The notes: generated from the letters alone by a model not told the origin. Counted from the stretch's first letter, positions 52,447 to 61,119 are shown. The stretch: DNA of 64,000 bases from an uncultured Bacteroidia bacterium (GCA_902792815.1 CADBAY010000018.1:1-64000), one strand, 5' to 3'. Translations and numbers: made by a program.

Positions 52447-52812
52447 CTAATATTTTACTGATTTCAAACCGATTTCGATTTTTCCGTCCTTGACCGAAAC
52501 CTCGGCGCTACGCCCCTCTCCGAGGTCAAGGAACATGGGCTCCTGCGAGGCCGGCTGACCGGCGAGTTCCCGGGTCATGCTCTCATACAAAGAGAGAATA
52601 CGTTTGGCGTAAGAATAGAATACCCGGCCGGAAGGAGTGAGGCTCACGCTCCCGCGCCCGCGCTCGAAAAGGGCGCAGCCAGCTTCTGATTCAAGTTGGG
52701 CGATATTCTGGCTTACCGCCGGCTGGGTGCAGCCAAGGCTCCTCGCGGCAAGGGTGAAACTTCCGCTCTGCGCCACTGCCACGAAAATCTTCAGTCGGTT
52801 GTCTGTAGTCAT
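52447..52812 (-). CDS. mini LysR-type DNA-binding protein without effector domain
   Basis: A 121-residue protein. Residues 1-75 are a complete LysR N-terminal winged helix-turn-helix (RLKIFVAVAQSGSFTLAAR, LGCTQPAVSQNIAQLE, LFERGRGSVSLTPSGRVF), followed by part of the linker helix. In place of the 200-residue LysR effector-binding domain there is a short tail (EPMFLDLGEGRSAEV, VKDGKIEIGLKSV). It has its own stop and promoter, so it is not an artefact of the window. It may regulate the adjacent polyamine operon. Confidence 0.82.
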   Translation of the reverse strand: MTTDNRLKIFVAVAQSGSFTLAARSLGCTQPAVSQNIAQLESEAGCALFERGRGSVSLTPSGRVFYSYAKRILSLYESMTRELAGQPASQEPMFLDLGEGRSAEVSVKDGKIEIGLKSVKY

Positions 52813-52820
52813 AACTTCTA

Positions 52821-52828
52821 CAAAGTTA
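52821..52828 (-). promoter_or_regulatory. -7 promoter box of the mini-LysR gene
   Basis: The minus strand reads TAACTTTG, eight bases before the ATG at 52812; divergent from the rnpB promoter. Confidence 0.55.
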
Positions 52829-52840
52829 AAAATAAATTGT

Positions 52841-52848
52841 TATATTTG
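52841..52848 (+). promoter_or_regulatory. -7 promoter box of rnpB
   Basis: TATATTTG ends about eight bases before the predicted 5' end of RNase P RNA. Confidence 0.65.
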
Positions 52849-52856
52849 TGTCTAAT

Positions 52857-53166
52857 TAAGGTGGGACGATCTGCCGCGGCAGCAATGCTGAGGAAAGTCC
52901 GGACAGAACAGGGCGCCCTGCTGCGGAAAGCGCAGGTGGGGGTAACCTTACGAGAGTCGTAACAGAAAATAACCGCCAGTTTTGGCAAGGGTGAAAACGT
53001 GAGGCAAGAGCTCACGACGAGCCGCAGCGATGCGGCCCGGGTACGGCACCAGGGTCTGCAAGACCAAATATACCGGCAGTTGAGGGCGGCCCGCCTGATG
53101 CCGGGGGGTAGGTTGCGAAGATAAATGGCAGAATGAACAGAAACCGGCTTACGGTCCCGCCTTTTT
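52857..53166 (+). ncRNA. rnpB: RNase P RNA (type A)
   Basis: The catalytic RNA of RNase P, which removes 5' leaders from pre-tRNAs. The universally conserved P4 strands are present: GAGGAAAGTCCGGACA (52890-52905) and ACAGAAACCGGCTTAC (53137-53152). P1 pairs AGGTGGGAC (52859-52867) with GTCCCGCCT (53154-53162), which runs into a T stretch that also serves as terminator. Internal signatures GGTAACCTTACGAGAGTC and GTGAAAACGTGAGG fit bacterial type A. The ends are approximate. Confidence 0.95.
53153..53166 (+). terminator. terminator of rnpB (P1 3' strand and T-run)
   Basis: The 3' strand of P1 runs directly into five T residues (53162-53166), forming the probable end of the transcript. The next gene starts 25 bases later with no clear TAnnTTTG box, so some read-through into glpA is possible. 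Confidence 0.5.
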
Positions 53167-53191
53167 ATAAAAGACTGTAACACAAAACGAT

Positions 53192-54820
53192 ATGCCATCC
53201 AAAAACGAGTTTGACGTAATCATCATCGGTGGCGGCATCACAGGCGCGGGCACGGCGCGCGACTGCGCAATGCGAGGTCTTAAAGTACTGCTGATAGAGC
53301 GTCACGACATTGCAACCGGAGCAACCGGCCGCAACCACGGCCTGCTCCATTCGGGCGCCCGTTATGCGGTCAAAGACAGCGAGTCGGCCGAAGAATGCAT
53401 AAGGGAAAACAAGATCCTTCGTTCTATCGCTTCCAACTGCGTGGAAGATACCGGAGGATTGTTCATCACTCTCCTCGAAGACGAAGAAGCCGGATTCGGC
53501 CTCGATTACCAGCAAAAATTCATAGATGCCTGCCTCCGCGCCGGAATCGAAGCCAGGGCCATATCTCCCTCCGAGGCGAGAGAGATGGAGCCTTCGGTCA
53601 ATCCGTCCCTGATTGGCGCGGTTGTGGTTCCCGACGGCTCGGTCGATCCGTTCCGCCTTTGCGCGGCCAACGTTACCGACGCCGCCATGCACGGGGCCAA
53701 AGTGCTGGTATATACCGAGTTTATCGACTTTATCCGCGAGGGCGACACAATACTTGGCGTCAAGGTCCTCGACACCCGCACCGGGCTCAAAGCGGAATAC
53801 CGCGCGCCCGTAACGGTAAATGCAGCCGGTATATGGGGGCACGGAGTAGCCCAAAAGGCCGGCGTACACATTGGCATGTACCCTGCAAAGGGAGCCCTGC
53901 TGGTGTTCGGCCACAGGGTTAACAATGTTGTTATCAACCGCTGCCGCAAATCTGCCGACGGTGATATACTCGTGCCCGGTGACTCGGTCACCGTTATAGG
54001 CACCACATCTACCAAGATTCCTTTCGAGGAGTGCGACCACATGGAGGTAACCCCAGAGGAGGTGCGGCTGCTGCTGCGTGAAGGCTGCGCCCTCTGCCCC
54101 GCACTCGCTTCGACCCGCATACTGCGTGCATATGCCGGCGTTCGGCCGCTGGTCGCAGACGACAGCGACCCTACAGGCCGCAGCATCAGCCGGGGCATAG
54201 TCTGCCTCGACCACGAAACGCGCGATGGCGTCAAGGGTTTTGTGAGCATCACCGGCGGCAAACTGATGACATACCGCCTGATGGCGGAACTCGCCACCGA
54301 TCTGGTGTGCCGCAAACTCGGCGTAAACCAGGCTTGCAGCACAGCCGAGACTCCCCTTCCCGGCTCGGTGGACGGGCGTATCGAGACAGTCAGCAAACGT
54401 TTTGAGGGCAAGGTCACCGCTGGCCAGAAAGGCGCCGCCGGCCGCCAGGGCGACCTGGCCGGCAAGCTCCGCTTCGATTCCGAGGCCGACAAGCAGTTGG
54501 TCTGCGAGTGCGAAAACGTTACACTGGCCGAGATTAAATATGCAGTTGCCGAACTCGGCGTCCGGACACTTGGCGACCTTCGCCGCCGCACCCGCGTCGG
54601 AATGGGCACCTGCCAGGGTACTTTGTGCATACGCAAGGCTGCAAAAGCCCTCGCAGAGGCGCTGGGAGATCCTTCCCTGGAGTCCAAGCTGGCCGCCGAC
54701 TACCTCGACGAGCGCTGGAAAGGAATGCGCGCCGTAGGCTGGGGCGACACGCTTCGCGAGATGGAGTTCATGCAGAGAGTTTACAAATTCGAGAAACCCT
54801 ATTCCTACGATGAGATTTGA
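53192..54820 (+). CDS. glpA: anaerobic glycerol-3-phosphate dehydrogenase subunit A
   Basis: A 542-residue flavoprotein oxidising glycerol-3-phosphate to dihydroxyacetone phosphate. The N-terminal FAD motif is IIIGGGITGAGTARDC, with the substrate-loop ATGATGRNHGLLHSGARY. The C-terminal BFD-like domain has CEC near residue 438 and GMGTCQGTLC, matching the [2Fe-2S]-binding domain of GlpA. It is the first gene of glpABC and overlaps glpB by 11 bases. A 566-codon open frame on the opposite strand is a shadow. Confidence 0.94.
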   Translation: MPSKNEFDVIIIGGGITGAGTARDCAMRGLKVLLIERHDIATGATGRNHGLLHSGARYAVKDSESAEECIRENKILRSIASNCVEDTGGLFITLLEDEEAGFGLDYQQKFIDACLRAGIEARAISPSEAREMEPSVNPSLIGAVVVPDGSVDPFRLCAANVTDAAMHGAKVLVYTEFIDFIREGDTILGVKVLDTRTGLKAEYRAPVTVNAAGIWGHGVAQKAGVHIGMYPAKGALLVFGHRVNNVVINRCRKSADGDILVPGDSVTVIGTTSTKIPFEECDHMEVTPEEVRLLLREGCALCPALASTRILRAYAGVRPLVADDSDPTGRSISRGIVCLDHETRDGVKGFVSITGGKLMTYRLMAELATDLVCRKLGVNQACSTAETPLPGSVDGRIETVSKRFEGKVTAGQKGAAGRQGDLAGKLRFDSEADKQLVCECENVTLAEIKYAVAELGVRTLGDLRRRTRVGMGTCQGTLCIRKAAKALAEALGDPSLESKLAADYLDERWKGMRAVGWGDTLREMEFMQRVYKFEKPYSYDEI

Positions 54821-55385
54821 TGTTGTCATAATAGGCGGAGGACTCGCCGGAACGAGAGCCGCCACAGAACTTCAGAAAAGCGGGCTCAAGTGCATTCTCG
54901 TAGCCGAGGGGTTATCGTTGAACAATTGCCCGAAAAATGAATTCAAAGCCGCGGGAGGCACGGTCCTGCAAGGCGACCGAGTGGTTTCGGGAGTCTTCGA
55001 AGGCAACAGGCTGATTCGCGTCTTCACCGAAAAATTAGGGAACGAGCCCCTCGAGGCCGGGCAGTTTGTGCTTGCCACCGGAAAGTACTTTTCGCGTGGT
55101 CTTGTGGCCGATATGGACAAGGTTTACGAGCCGGTTTTCAATCTCGACATAGAGTATGACTCCGACAGGCTCACCTGGTTCGACCCTTCATTCGCCGCAC
55201 CGCAGCGCTTCCTTGAATTCGGAGTCAAGACAAGCGGCGGAGTTGCGCTCAAAGGAGGCGTTCCCATAGTCAACCTCTTCCCTGCCGGAGAGGTGCTTTC
55301 AGGCGTGAGCAGCGCCCAGGGAGACGCCACTGAACAGATACTCAACAGCGCCCGGGAAGCAGTCCGGGCCATAAGGAGGAACTAA
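54810..55385 (+). CDS. glpB: anaerobic glycerol-3-phosphate dehydrogenase subunit B, half-size
   Basis: A 191-residue protein in the position of GlpB. The N-terminal FAD/NAD motif VVIIGGGLAGTRAATEL and the C-terminal segment NLFPAGEVLSGVSSAQGDA are those of GlpB, but the usual protein is about 420 residues. The missing half is in the middle: residue ~50 (SLNNCPKNEFK) jumps to the region AGGTVLQGDRVV. The frame is intact, overlaps glpA and is two bases from glpC, so it looks functional and not decayed. GlpB normally relays electrons between GlpA and the membrane subunit GlpC. Confidence 0.82.
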   Translation: MRFDVVIIGGGLAGTRAATELQKSGLKCILVAEGLSLNNCPKNEFKAAGGTVLQGDRVVSGVFEGNRLIRVFTEKLGNEPLEAGQFVLATGKYFSRGLVADMDKVYEPVFNLDIEYDSDRLTWFDPSFAAPQRFLEFGVKTSGGVALKGGVPIVNLFPAGEVLSGVSSAQGDATEQILNSAREAVRAIRRN

Positions 55386-55387
55386 CT

Positions 55388-56629
55388 ATGCAGGAGAACA
55401 ATATAAGCACAGGTAATTTCGAGCAGTGCCAGAAATGCTCGCTTTGCGAGACCGTGTGCCCCGTAATGGCCAACAATCCCGACTACGGCGGGCCCAAGCG
55501 CTCCGGCCCTGACGGACAGAGATACCGTCTCAAGAACGGTATCTTCTACGACGACTCCCTCAAATACTGCCTCAACTGCAAAAGGTGCGAGGTGGCTTGC
55601 CCCTCCGGAGTGCGTATCGCAGACCTCATACAACAGGCACGCATCGAGTTCTCCCAAAAGTCGCCGAAGCTGCGTGACGTAATGCTAGCCAGTACAGACC
55701 AGATGGGCCCATTGGCCAGCGCAGTCGCTCCGATCGTGAACTTCTCGCTCGGGCTTGCCCCCGTCAAGGGTTTGCTAGACTTTACCATAGGCCTCGACCA
55801 CAGGCGCACCCTGCCAAAATACTCGTCCGAGACCTTTGTGCATTGGTTCAACAAGAACGCCGCATCAAGGCAGGATTCGTACAAGAAGCATATAAGCTAT
55901 TTCCACGGCTGCTACGCCAATTACAACTATCCGCAGCTGGCTAAAGATTTCGTTGCGGTAATGAATGCTTTCGGTTACGGAGTGCATCTGATCGAAGGCG
56001 AAAGGTGCTGCGGCGTTGCTAAAATCGCCAACGGAATGATACCTGCGGCTACCCGCGACGCCAAGGCCAACATGAGCGCGTTCAGCAAATCGCTGGTCAA
56101 AGGAAGGGATATAATTACCGTTTCGACCACCTGCACAATGACCCTGCTGGAAGAGTATCCCGAATTGCTCAAAGTCGACAATAGCGGCATCAAAGAGCAC
56201 ATCAGCCTCGTGGAGCCGTTCCTCTACAAAGCTATCGAATCCGGCGAACTCAAACCCGTATGGAAAGAGGGCTGGAAAGCGCGTGCGGCATACCATTGCC
56301 CCTGCCACCAGGAAAGGCTGGGACTTGGCATTTTCACGACCGAGTTGCTGAAGATGATACCGGGTTTGGAGCTTACCGAACTGGAAAGCAACTGCTGCGG
56401 CATAGCAGGAACATACGGATTCAAGAAAGAGAACTTCAAGGTGTCGCAGATGATAGGCAAAAAGCTTTTCGACGACATAGCCTCCGCAGCTCCCGAATTC
56501 GTAGCTTGCGAATGCGAGACCTGCAAATGGCAAATCGAAATGTCAACGGGAGTTCCCGTCAAGAACCCGGTCAGCATACTGGCCGAAGCTCTTGACCTGG
56601 AAAAAACTTCAGAGCTGAACTGCCGTTAG
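55388..56629 (+). CDS. glpC: anaerobic glycerol-3-phosphate dehydrogenase subunit C
   Basis: A 413-residue iron-sulfur protein that anchors GlpAB and passes electrons to menaquinone. Two 4Fe-4S ferredoxin motifs lie near the N-terminus: CQKCSLCETVCP and CLNCKRCEVACP. Two CCG domains follow, with EGERCCGVA and ESNCCGIAGTYG, and CECETCKWQIE near the C-terminus. Length is close to E. coli GlpC (396). The 3' end overlaps rimO on the opposite strand by 21 bases. Confidence 0.94.
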   Translation: MQENNISTGNFEQCQKCSLCETVCPVMANNPDYGGPKRSGPDGQRYRLKNGIFYDDSLKYCLNCKRCEVACPSGVRIADLIQQARIEFSQKSPKLRDVMLASTDQMGPLASAVAPIVNFSLGLAPVKGLLDFTIGLDHRRTLPKYSSETFVHWFNKNAASRQDSYKKHISYFHGCYANYNYPQLAKDFVAVMNAFGYGVHLIEGERCCGVAKIANGMIPAATRDAKANMSAFSKSLVKGRDIITVSTTCTMTLLEEYPELLKVDNSGIKEHISLVEPFLYKAIESGELKPVWKEGWKARAAYHCPCHQERLGLGIFTTELLKMIPGLELTELESNCCGIAGTYGFKKENFKVSQMIGKKLFDDIASAAPEFVACECETCKWQIEMSTGVPVKNPVSILAEALDLEKTSELNCR

Positions 56630-57889
56630 GTCGTATTCGTCAGCACCGGTAATACGGACATCAATATAGGAGCCGATGATTGCCTCATCGGCTTTTGTTG
56701 TGCTCACAAGTATCTCTCCGTCAACTTCGGGGCTCTCCCCTTCACTGCGGCAGACCAAGGTCCCGTTAACTATGTCGTCAACCAGCACGCGCACCGTAGA
56801 GCCAACACGGGAACGATTGTAATTCAATGAGATATCTGCCTGCACCGACATTAATTCTTCAAGCCGCCGGCGCTTCTCTTCATCGGGCACGTCATCTTTC
56901 AGGTGCCCGGCACCCCAGGTACCTTCCTCCTCTGAATATGCAAACGCGCCAAGGCGCTCGAAGCGGGCTTCGCGCACAAAATCCATAAGCTCTGCGAACT
57001 CCTTCACTCCTTCTCCCGGGTGCCCCACTATCATCGTGGTACGCAGCACCACTCCGGGCACTTTCTCGCGCAGCTTATTTATCAAAGCACGAGTGCGGGC
57101 CGAATCGATGTGCCGGTGCATATTGTCCAGAACCCGGTCGGAGATGTGCTGAAGAGGAATGTCAAGATACTTGCATACCTTGGGATTGTGCGCCATCTGC
57201 TCAAGCACGTCATCGGGGAAGTCAGTAGGATAGGAATAATGGATCCTGAGCCGCTCCACGCCATCAATTGCGCTCAAGCGTTCAAGCAGTGAGGCAAGAG
57301 TGCGCCGTCCGTACAGATCGAGCCCGTAAAAGGTCGTATCCTGCGCAATCAGTATCAATTCGCTTACGCCCTCCGAAACCAGCTGCCGCGCCTCGGCCTC
57401 CAAATCTTCCATCGGCACCGAGCGGTGGGCGCCACGTATAAAAGGAATGGCACAATAAGAGCAGCGCCTGTCGCAGCCCTCCGAAATCTTAAGGTAAGCG
57501 TATCCGCGGGGATTTTCCTGCAGACGGGAAGTAAACTTCGAGGCGGGAGCGCCCAGATAGCGGAGCAGAGGATTGAGGTCACGGGCGCCATACCACGCAT
57601 CCACCTCGGGGATGAGGGAGGGCATCTGCGCCTCGTAACGCTGTGACAGGCAGCCGAATACTACAAGATTCGAGACATCTCCCCTGCCCTTAGCCCTGAC
57701 TCCGTCAAGGACGGCCTGGATAGATTCTTCCTTGGCATCCCCGATAAAGCCGCAGGTATTATAAAGCAGGTAGTCGAACGGTGGATCCTGCACAATACGG
57801 AAATCATCTGCCGGCAGTGCCGAGAGCAGATGTTCCGTATCTACGCTGTTCTTTGAACAGCCAAGAGTTATGACTTTAATTCTCTTCAA
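56609..57889 (-). CDS. rimO: ribosomal protein S12 methylthiotransferase
   Basis: A 426-residue radical SAM methylthiotransferase that modifies Asp89 of S12. The N-terminal MTTase domain has VITLGCSKNSVDTE and YNTCGFIGDAKEE with cluster cysteines, the radical SAM motif is CDRRCSYC followed by AIPFIRGAHRS, and a TRAM domain ends the protein. The most likely start is TTG 57889 (LKRIKVITLG), overlapping the DUF5606 gene by 14 bases; no ATG is available near the family N-terminus. Last gene of the nusB operon. Confidence 0.93.
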   Translation of the reverse strand: MKRIKVITLGCSKNSVDTEHLLSALPADDFRIVQDPPFDYLLYNTCGFIGDAKEESIQAVLDGVRAKGRGDVSNLVVFGCLSQRYEAQMPSLIPEVDAWYGARDLNPLLRYLGAPASKFTSRLQENPRGYAYLKISEGCDRRCSYCAIPFIRGAHRSVPMEDLEAEARQLVSEGVSELILIAQDTTFYGLDLYGRRTLASLLERLSAIDGVERLRIHYSYPTDFPDDVLEQMAHNPKVCKYLDIPLQHISDRVLDNMHRHIDSARTRALINKLREKVPGVVLRTTMIVGHPGEGVKEFAELMDFVREARFERLGAFAYSEEEGTWGAGHLKDDVPDEEKRRRLEELMSVQADISLNYNRSRVGSTVRVLVDDIVNGTLVCRSEGESPEVDGEILVSTTKADEAIIGSYIDVRITGADEYDLTAVQL

Positions 57890-58307
57890 CGCCCTGTTCC
57901 CTTTCTTCGTCGGTAACGAAATCGAGAGAAGCGTACTTGACAAGTTCGTCGTACCACTCGAGAACCTTCTTCATATGAGACACATAGAAGCGGTCTTCAT
58001 CGTAGTTTGGAACAGCCGTTGCGAAGAACTCCTTGATGGCTGCAGCATCGGCCTTGGGAGAAGGAACGGATGCACCTTCGTCGGCCGCTTTCTTCATGGC
58101 GGTGAATACTTCGGCAAGACGCATCTCACCTTCAGAAGTGAAGATGGCTATATCGGAAAGGGTGGATATGCGGCTGTGAGCATCAAATGCTGTACGTTTT
58201 TTGTCGCTAAGAGCCTCGGCAATGGCGCCGGTGCGGGACTGTGCCAGGAAAAGGAACAATCCGTGATGTCCTGAAACGGACAAGATTTTTGCCAGATCGG
58301 TTTTCAT
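57876..58307 (-). CDS. DUF5606-type conserved Bacteroidetes protein
   Basis: A 143-residue protein starting MKTDLAKILSVSGHHGLF, with GAIAEALSDKKRTAF and SDIAIFTSEGEMRLAEVF, which I recognise as the DUF5606 family restricted to Bacteroidetes. An SH3/KOW-like N-terminal domain and a helical C-terminus (FYVSHMKKVLEWYDEL) are suggested. No function is known. It lies between coaE and rimO in the conserved nusB-yajC-ybbR-coaE order, overlapping coaE by four bases. Confidence 0.8.
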   Translation of the reverse strand: MKTDLAKILSVSGHHGLFLFLAQSRTGAIAEALSDKKRTAFDAHSRISTLSDIAIFTSEGEMRLAEVFTAMKKAADEGASVPSPKADAAAIKEFFATAVPNYDEDRFYVSHMKKVLEWYDELVKYASLDFVTDEEREQGVEEN

Positions 58308-58828
58308 TTCTTCGTTTGTAAATAATCGTCAAGTTGTTTATAAAGAGCTTCGCGGGAGCCGTCGTTCCGCACAATCACATCCACCTTGGAGGGATCGAAA
58401 CTCTGAATGCTGTCGCGCCGGGCGGTATCTTTATTACGCTCAAGCCTGAGGCTCTTTCGGGCGCTGATCAACAGGACACTGTCCCAGAGGCCGTAAAAAC
58501 ACGGCTTGTCGAGCGCTATCGCCGACTCCACGAAAAGCAACTCAGAGGCGGCCTTGGATGCTTTCCAGCGCTTCAGGTCGTCCACCAGCAGCGGGTACAC
58601 TATCGCCTCCAGAGACACTCGCAAGGCCTCGTCTTCAAATATGCTCCGCAGTTCAGAGAACGGAATCCCGAGTTCCTGCTCTATTCTTGCCTTCAAGCCA
58701 GGGACCTCATCGTAGAGGCGCTTGCACCGGGAATCACAGTCGTAGACCGGATAACCCTTCGAGGCAAAGTAGCGGCATGCCGTTGACTTGCCGCTGCCAA
58801 TCGGTCCGGTAACAAGTACAGTTGTCAT
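58304..58828 (-). CDS. coaE: dephospho-CoA kinase
   Basis: A 174-residue P-loop kinase performing the last step of CoA synthesis. Walker A is VTGPIGSGKSTACRYF, followed by the conserved YPVYDCDSRCKRLY. The lid region is around LRLERNKDTARRD. It is somewhat shorter than E. coli CoaE (206). The ATGA overlaps with the YbbR gene upstream and the DUF5606 gene downstream show translational coupling. Confidence 0.9.
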   Translation of the reverse strand: MTTVLVTGPIGSGKSTACRYFASKGYPVYDCDSRCKRLYDEVPGLKARIEQELGIPFSELRSIFEDEALRVSLEAIVYPLLVDDLKRWKASKAASELLFVESAIALDKPCFYGLWDSVLLISARKSLRLERNKDTARRDSIQSFDPSKVDVIVRNDGSREALYKQLDDYLQTKK

Positions 58829-59754
58829 TGAACTTCCTCCCTGACCATGCAGTCAAACAGCTCCTGTCCGAGCCTCCATTCAATCACATAAGGCGGCACA
58901 TTGTCAGCCCGGCCCACTACACGTCCCGATTCCGACTTGATGAACTCGTCGTAATCGACATAAAACTCGCAAGTGCCTGCAGGGTCGCCCCGGACAGGGA
59001 AACGGCACAGGAACACGGCGGACGTGCGCGAAGGATACACCGAAAGAGATACACCCGCCGGCACGTTCCTTACGCCTATGGTCACGTCGGAATGCAACTC
59101 TACGTAGCGGACAACCTCGAGCGACCAGGTAACGTCCTTTTCCGACATCCTGAGACCGTTGACGGGAACAAGCTTGACAACGCCCCCGACGCTCTTGGAC
59201 AAGTCGTTGATGCTCAACGCCTTGGTTAGGACCTCATCGACGGTGGCGAGTTTGGAATCGTCACCGTAAACCGTTACCGAATCGGGCGTCACGCTCATAG
59301 GAGCAGCAGCCATGTACTGGGGCTTGAAGGACGCCGAATACACGGCTCTGACAGGAACGGTCTTGAAAATCTCGGGGCCGAACTCGAAACTATAGTTTTG
59401 GTTGAGGAAGGTCACCAGATCCACGCCCTCACCGAAAAGCTCGGATGAGTATTTGGCCATTTCGGCCGCGGATACGGTATAGCGGTCACCTCCCGAAGGC
59501 ACCAAATCCTCTTCGTGTATGTCCACATGTACGTCGCGCCGCTGATGCTTCAGGCGCAGCAGGCGGAAACCTGTCGCGGAGCACCTGGCGCCCACGCCTA
59601 CAGCAGTGCGGGATGCGGATGCCCTGCCCTTGAGCCCGCTGTGGGCTATAACCGACACGTTCACAACGCCCGTGTATGTCTGGGACAGGTTGTGAATCAG
59701 CCAGATGCTGCCGGACAGCAACAGGCACAGGAGGAATTGGGTCCAGCGTTTCAA
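58825..59754 (-). CDS. YbbR-like domain protein
   Basis: A 309-residue protein with an N-terminal signal anchor (FLLCLLLSGSIWLIHNLSQTY) and several YbbR-type beta units in the extracytoplasmic part (for example PVRAVYSASFKPQY and MSVTPDSVTVYGDDS, DVTIGVRNVPAG). YbbR proteins regulate the CdaA diadenylate cyclase in Firmicutes, but no cdaA is adjacent here, so that role is not claimed. It lies between yajC and coaE, as in other Bacteroidetes. Confidence 0.8.
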   Translation of the reverse strand: MKRWTQFLLCLLLSGSIWLIHNLSQTYTGVVNVSVIAHSGLKGRASASRTAVGVGARCSATGFRLLRLKHQRRDVHVDIHEEDLVPSGGDRYTVSAAEMAKYSSELFGEGVDLVTFLNQNYSFEFGPEIFKTVPVRAVYSASFKPQYMAAAPMSVTPDSVTVYGDDSKLATVDEVLTKALSINDLSKSVGGVVKLVPVNGLRMSEKDVTWSLEVVRYVELHSDVTIGVRNVPAGVSLSVYPSRTSAVFLCRFPVRGDPAGTCEFYVDYDEFIKSESGRVVGRADNVPPYVIEWRLGQELFDCMVREEVQ

Positions 59755-59757
59755 ATA

Positions 59758-60144
59758 TTACTTCTTTTCGGGTTCTGCCTTCTCCTCACTCTTGGCGGGA
59801 GCGGCAGGTGCAGGTGCAGGCGCGGCTGCAGGATCTTTCTGCAGAGAAGACTTGTCGACGCGGAGTTTCACGTCGCCGTCAACCCTCAGGAGCACTGTCC
59901 TTTCGCCTTCTTTAACCTCGGCGATAGTACCGTAGATACCACCGGCAGTGATAACCTTGTCGCCTTTCTTAAGAGCGTTGCGGAACTGCTCCATCTCCTT
60001 CTGCTGCTTGCGCTGGGGACGTATCATAAAGAGCCACATAATGGCGAAGATGAGGATGAGCATTATCCACATAGACCAGCCGCCACCCTGGGGCTGGGAG
60101 CCTGCTGCGGGCGCAGCGGCCTGAAGTAAGGTCAGAAAATTCAT
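59758..60144 (-). CDS. yajC: preprotein translocase subunit YajC
   Basis: A 128-residue protein with one TM segment (MWIMLILIFAIMWLFMI), followed by the YajC hallmark RPQRKQQKEMEQF and the beta-domain KKGDKVITAGGIYGTIAEV. The C-terminus is an Ala/Pro-rich low-complexity tail (PAAAPAPAPAAPA). It associates with SecDF in the inner membrane. It lies three bases upstream of the YbbR gene and four downstream of nusB. Confidence 0.95.
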   Translation of the reverse strand: MNFLTLLQAAAPAAGSQPQGGGWSMWIMLILIFAIMWLFMIRPQRKQQKEMEQFRNALKKGDKVITAGGIYGTIAEVKEGERTVLLRVDGDVKLRVDKSSLQKDPAAAPAPAPAAPAKSEEKAEPEKK

Positions 60145-60148
60145 AAAT

Positions 60149-61066
60149 CTATTCTTTATTAATTAATTTATCCAGGACTCCGTTCACGAACGCCCGGCTC
60201 TCGGGAGTGCTGTAGAACTTTGATATTTCTACGAATTCGTTGATGGTAGTACGGTAATCGATGTTACGGAAAGCGTCAGCCTCAGCCAGGCCGCAGATAA
60301 TCAGGGCAAGGTCAGTGGCGCAAATGCGGCCTGTATCCCATTTAGGCGTAACGGCGGAAACCATCGAGTAATAGCGGTCGAAGTTGCGGTAAGCCGTGCG
60401 GACAAGCGTGAATACGAAGGCCTTGTCGCTCTCCTTGCCTTCAGAGCCGGGCAGTTCGCTGAGGTAAAGCTCGGGAAGGCTCCAGGGCTTGCCTTTGCCA
60501 ATCTGCTCCAGGCTGCGGCAGCACCAGGAGATCGCATACTCAAGCTCATCGTTCCAATAAATGGAAAGGTCCTCAAGTATCTCGTGAAGTTCCTGGTTGT
60601 CAGGGAGTTCTTCTTCGAAGATATGGCACCACAGAGCAGCATCCTCCTGGAGCGAGCTCGCGGGCGAATTCATATATTCTCTAAAGTACTCCTTGGAACG
60701 GACACCTTCGTAAAGATGCCTCAAGAACACATCGTCGTTCTCCCAGGAAATCTTTTTCTTCTTGACCAGCTTGCAAAAATCCGGGTCCTCGTCCAGCACC
60801 CTGGCGAGGGCGTTCTGAACAAACTTAAGGTTGGGATTGAGTTCTTCTGCAGATGGGTTGAACTTGGAGCGGGCAGCCTCGATACGGGAGCGCGCCTCCA
60901 TTGTCAAAGGACCCGCAAGAGCAAGCAAACGGAGATACAGATCCCTGGTGGCCTCGCAGGACTGTTCAAGTTCAAACTCAATGTCCTTCAAAGACATAGC
61001 AGGATTTTCCACACGTGAATAAACGGCCTTGAACGCCTTTATCCGGAGGATTCTTCTGTTCAGCAT
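60149..61066 (-). CDS. nusB: transcription antitermination factor NusB (long form)
   Basis: A 305-residue protein starting MLNRRILRIKAFKAVYS. The C-terminal third has the NusB core (FVFTLVRTAYRN, LALIICGLAEADAF and TTINEFVEISKFYSTPESRAFVNG, split into recognisable pieces), while the middle is an insertion of about 150 residues compared with E. coli NusB (139). This long form is usual in Bacteroidetes. NusB with NusE binds boxA RNA in rRNA antitermination. It heads a six-gene operon. Confidence 0.88.
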   Translation of the reverse strand: MLNRRILRIKAFKAVYSRVENPAMSLKDIEFELEQSCEATRDLYLRLLALAGPLTMEARSRIEAARSKFNPSAEELNPNLKFVQNALARVLDEDPDFCKLVKKKKISWENDDVFLRHLYEGVRSKEYFREYMNSPASSLQEDAALWCHIFEEELPDNQELHEILEDLSIYWNDELEYAISWCCRSLEQIGKGKPWSLPELYLSELPGSEGKESDKAFVFTLVRTAYRNFDRYYSMVSAVTPKWDTGRICATDLALIICGLAEADAFRNIDYRTTINEFVEISKFYSTPESRAFVNGVLDKLINKE

Positions 61067-61088
61067 AAATTTCAAACAAATTTTCCTA

Positions 61089-61096
61089 CAAAGATA
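61089..61096 (-). promoter_or_regulatory. -7 promoter box of the nusB operon
   Basis: The minus strand reads TATCTTTG, 22 bases before the nusB ATG at 61066. Confidence 0.6.
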
Positions 61097-61119
61097 ACAC
61101 GTAATCTGAAAAATAATTC

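Noticed and set aside
53165-54865. 566-codon open frame on the minus strand
   Set aside because: It lies fully antisense to glpA, whose motifs are unmistakable; its sequence is low in recognisable motifs and rich in Ala/Gly, typical of a shadow frame caused by codon bias.
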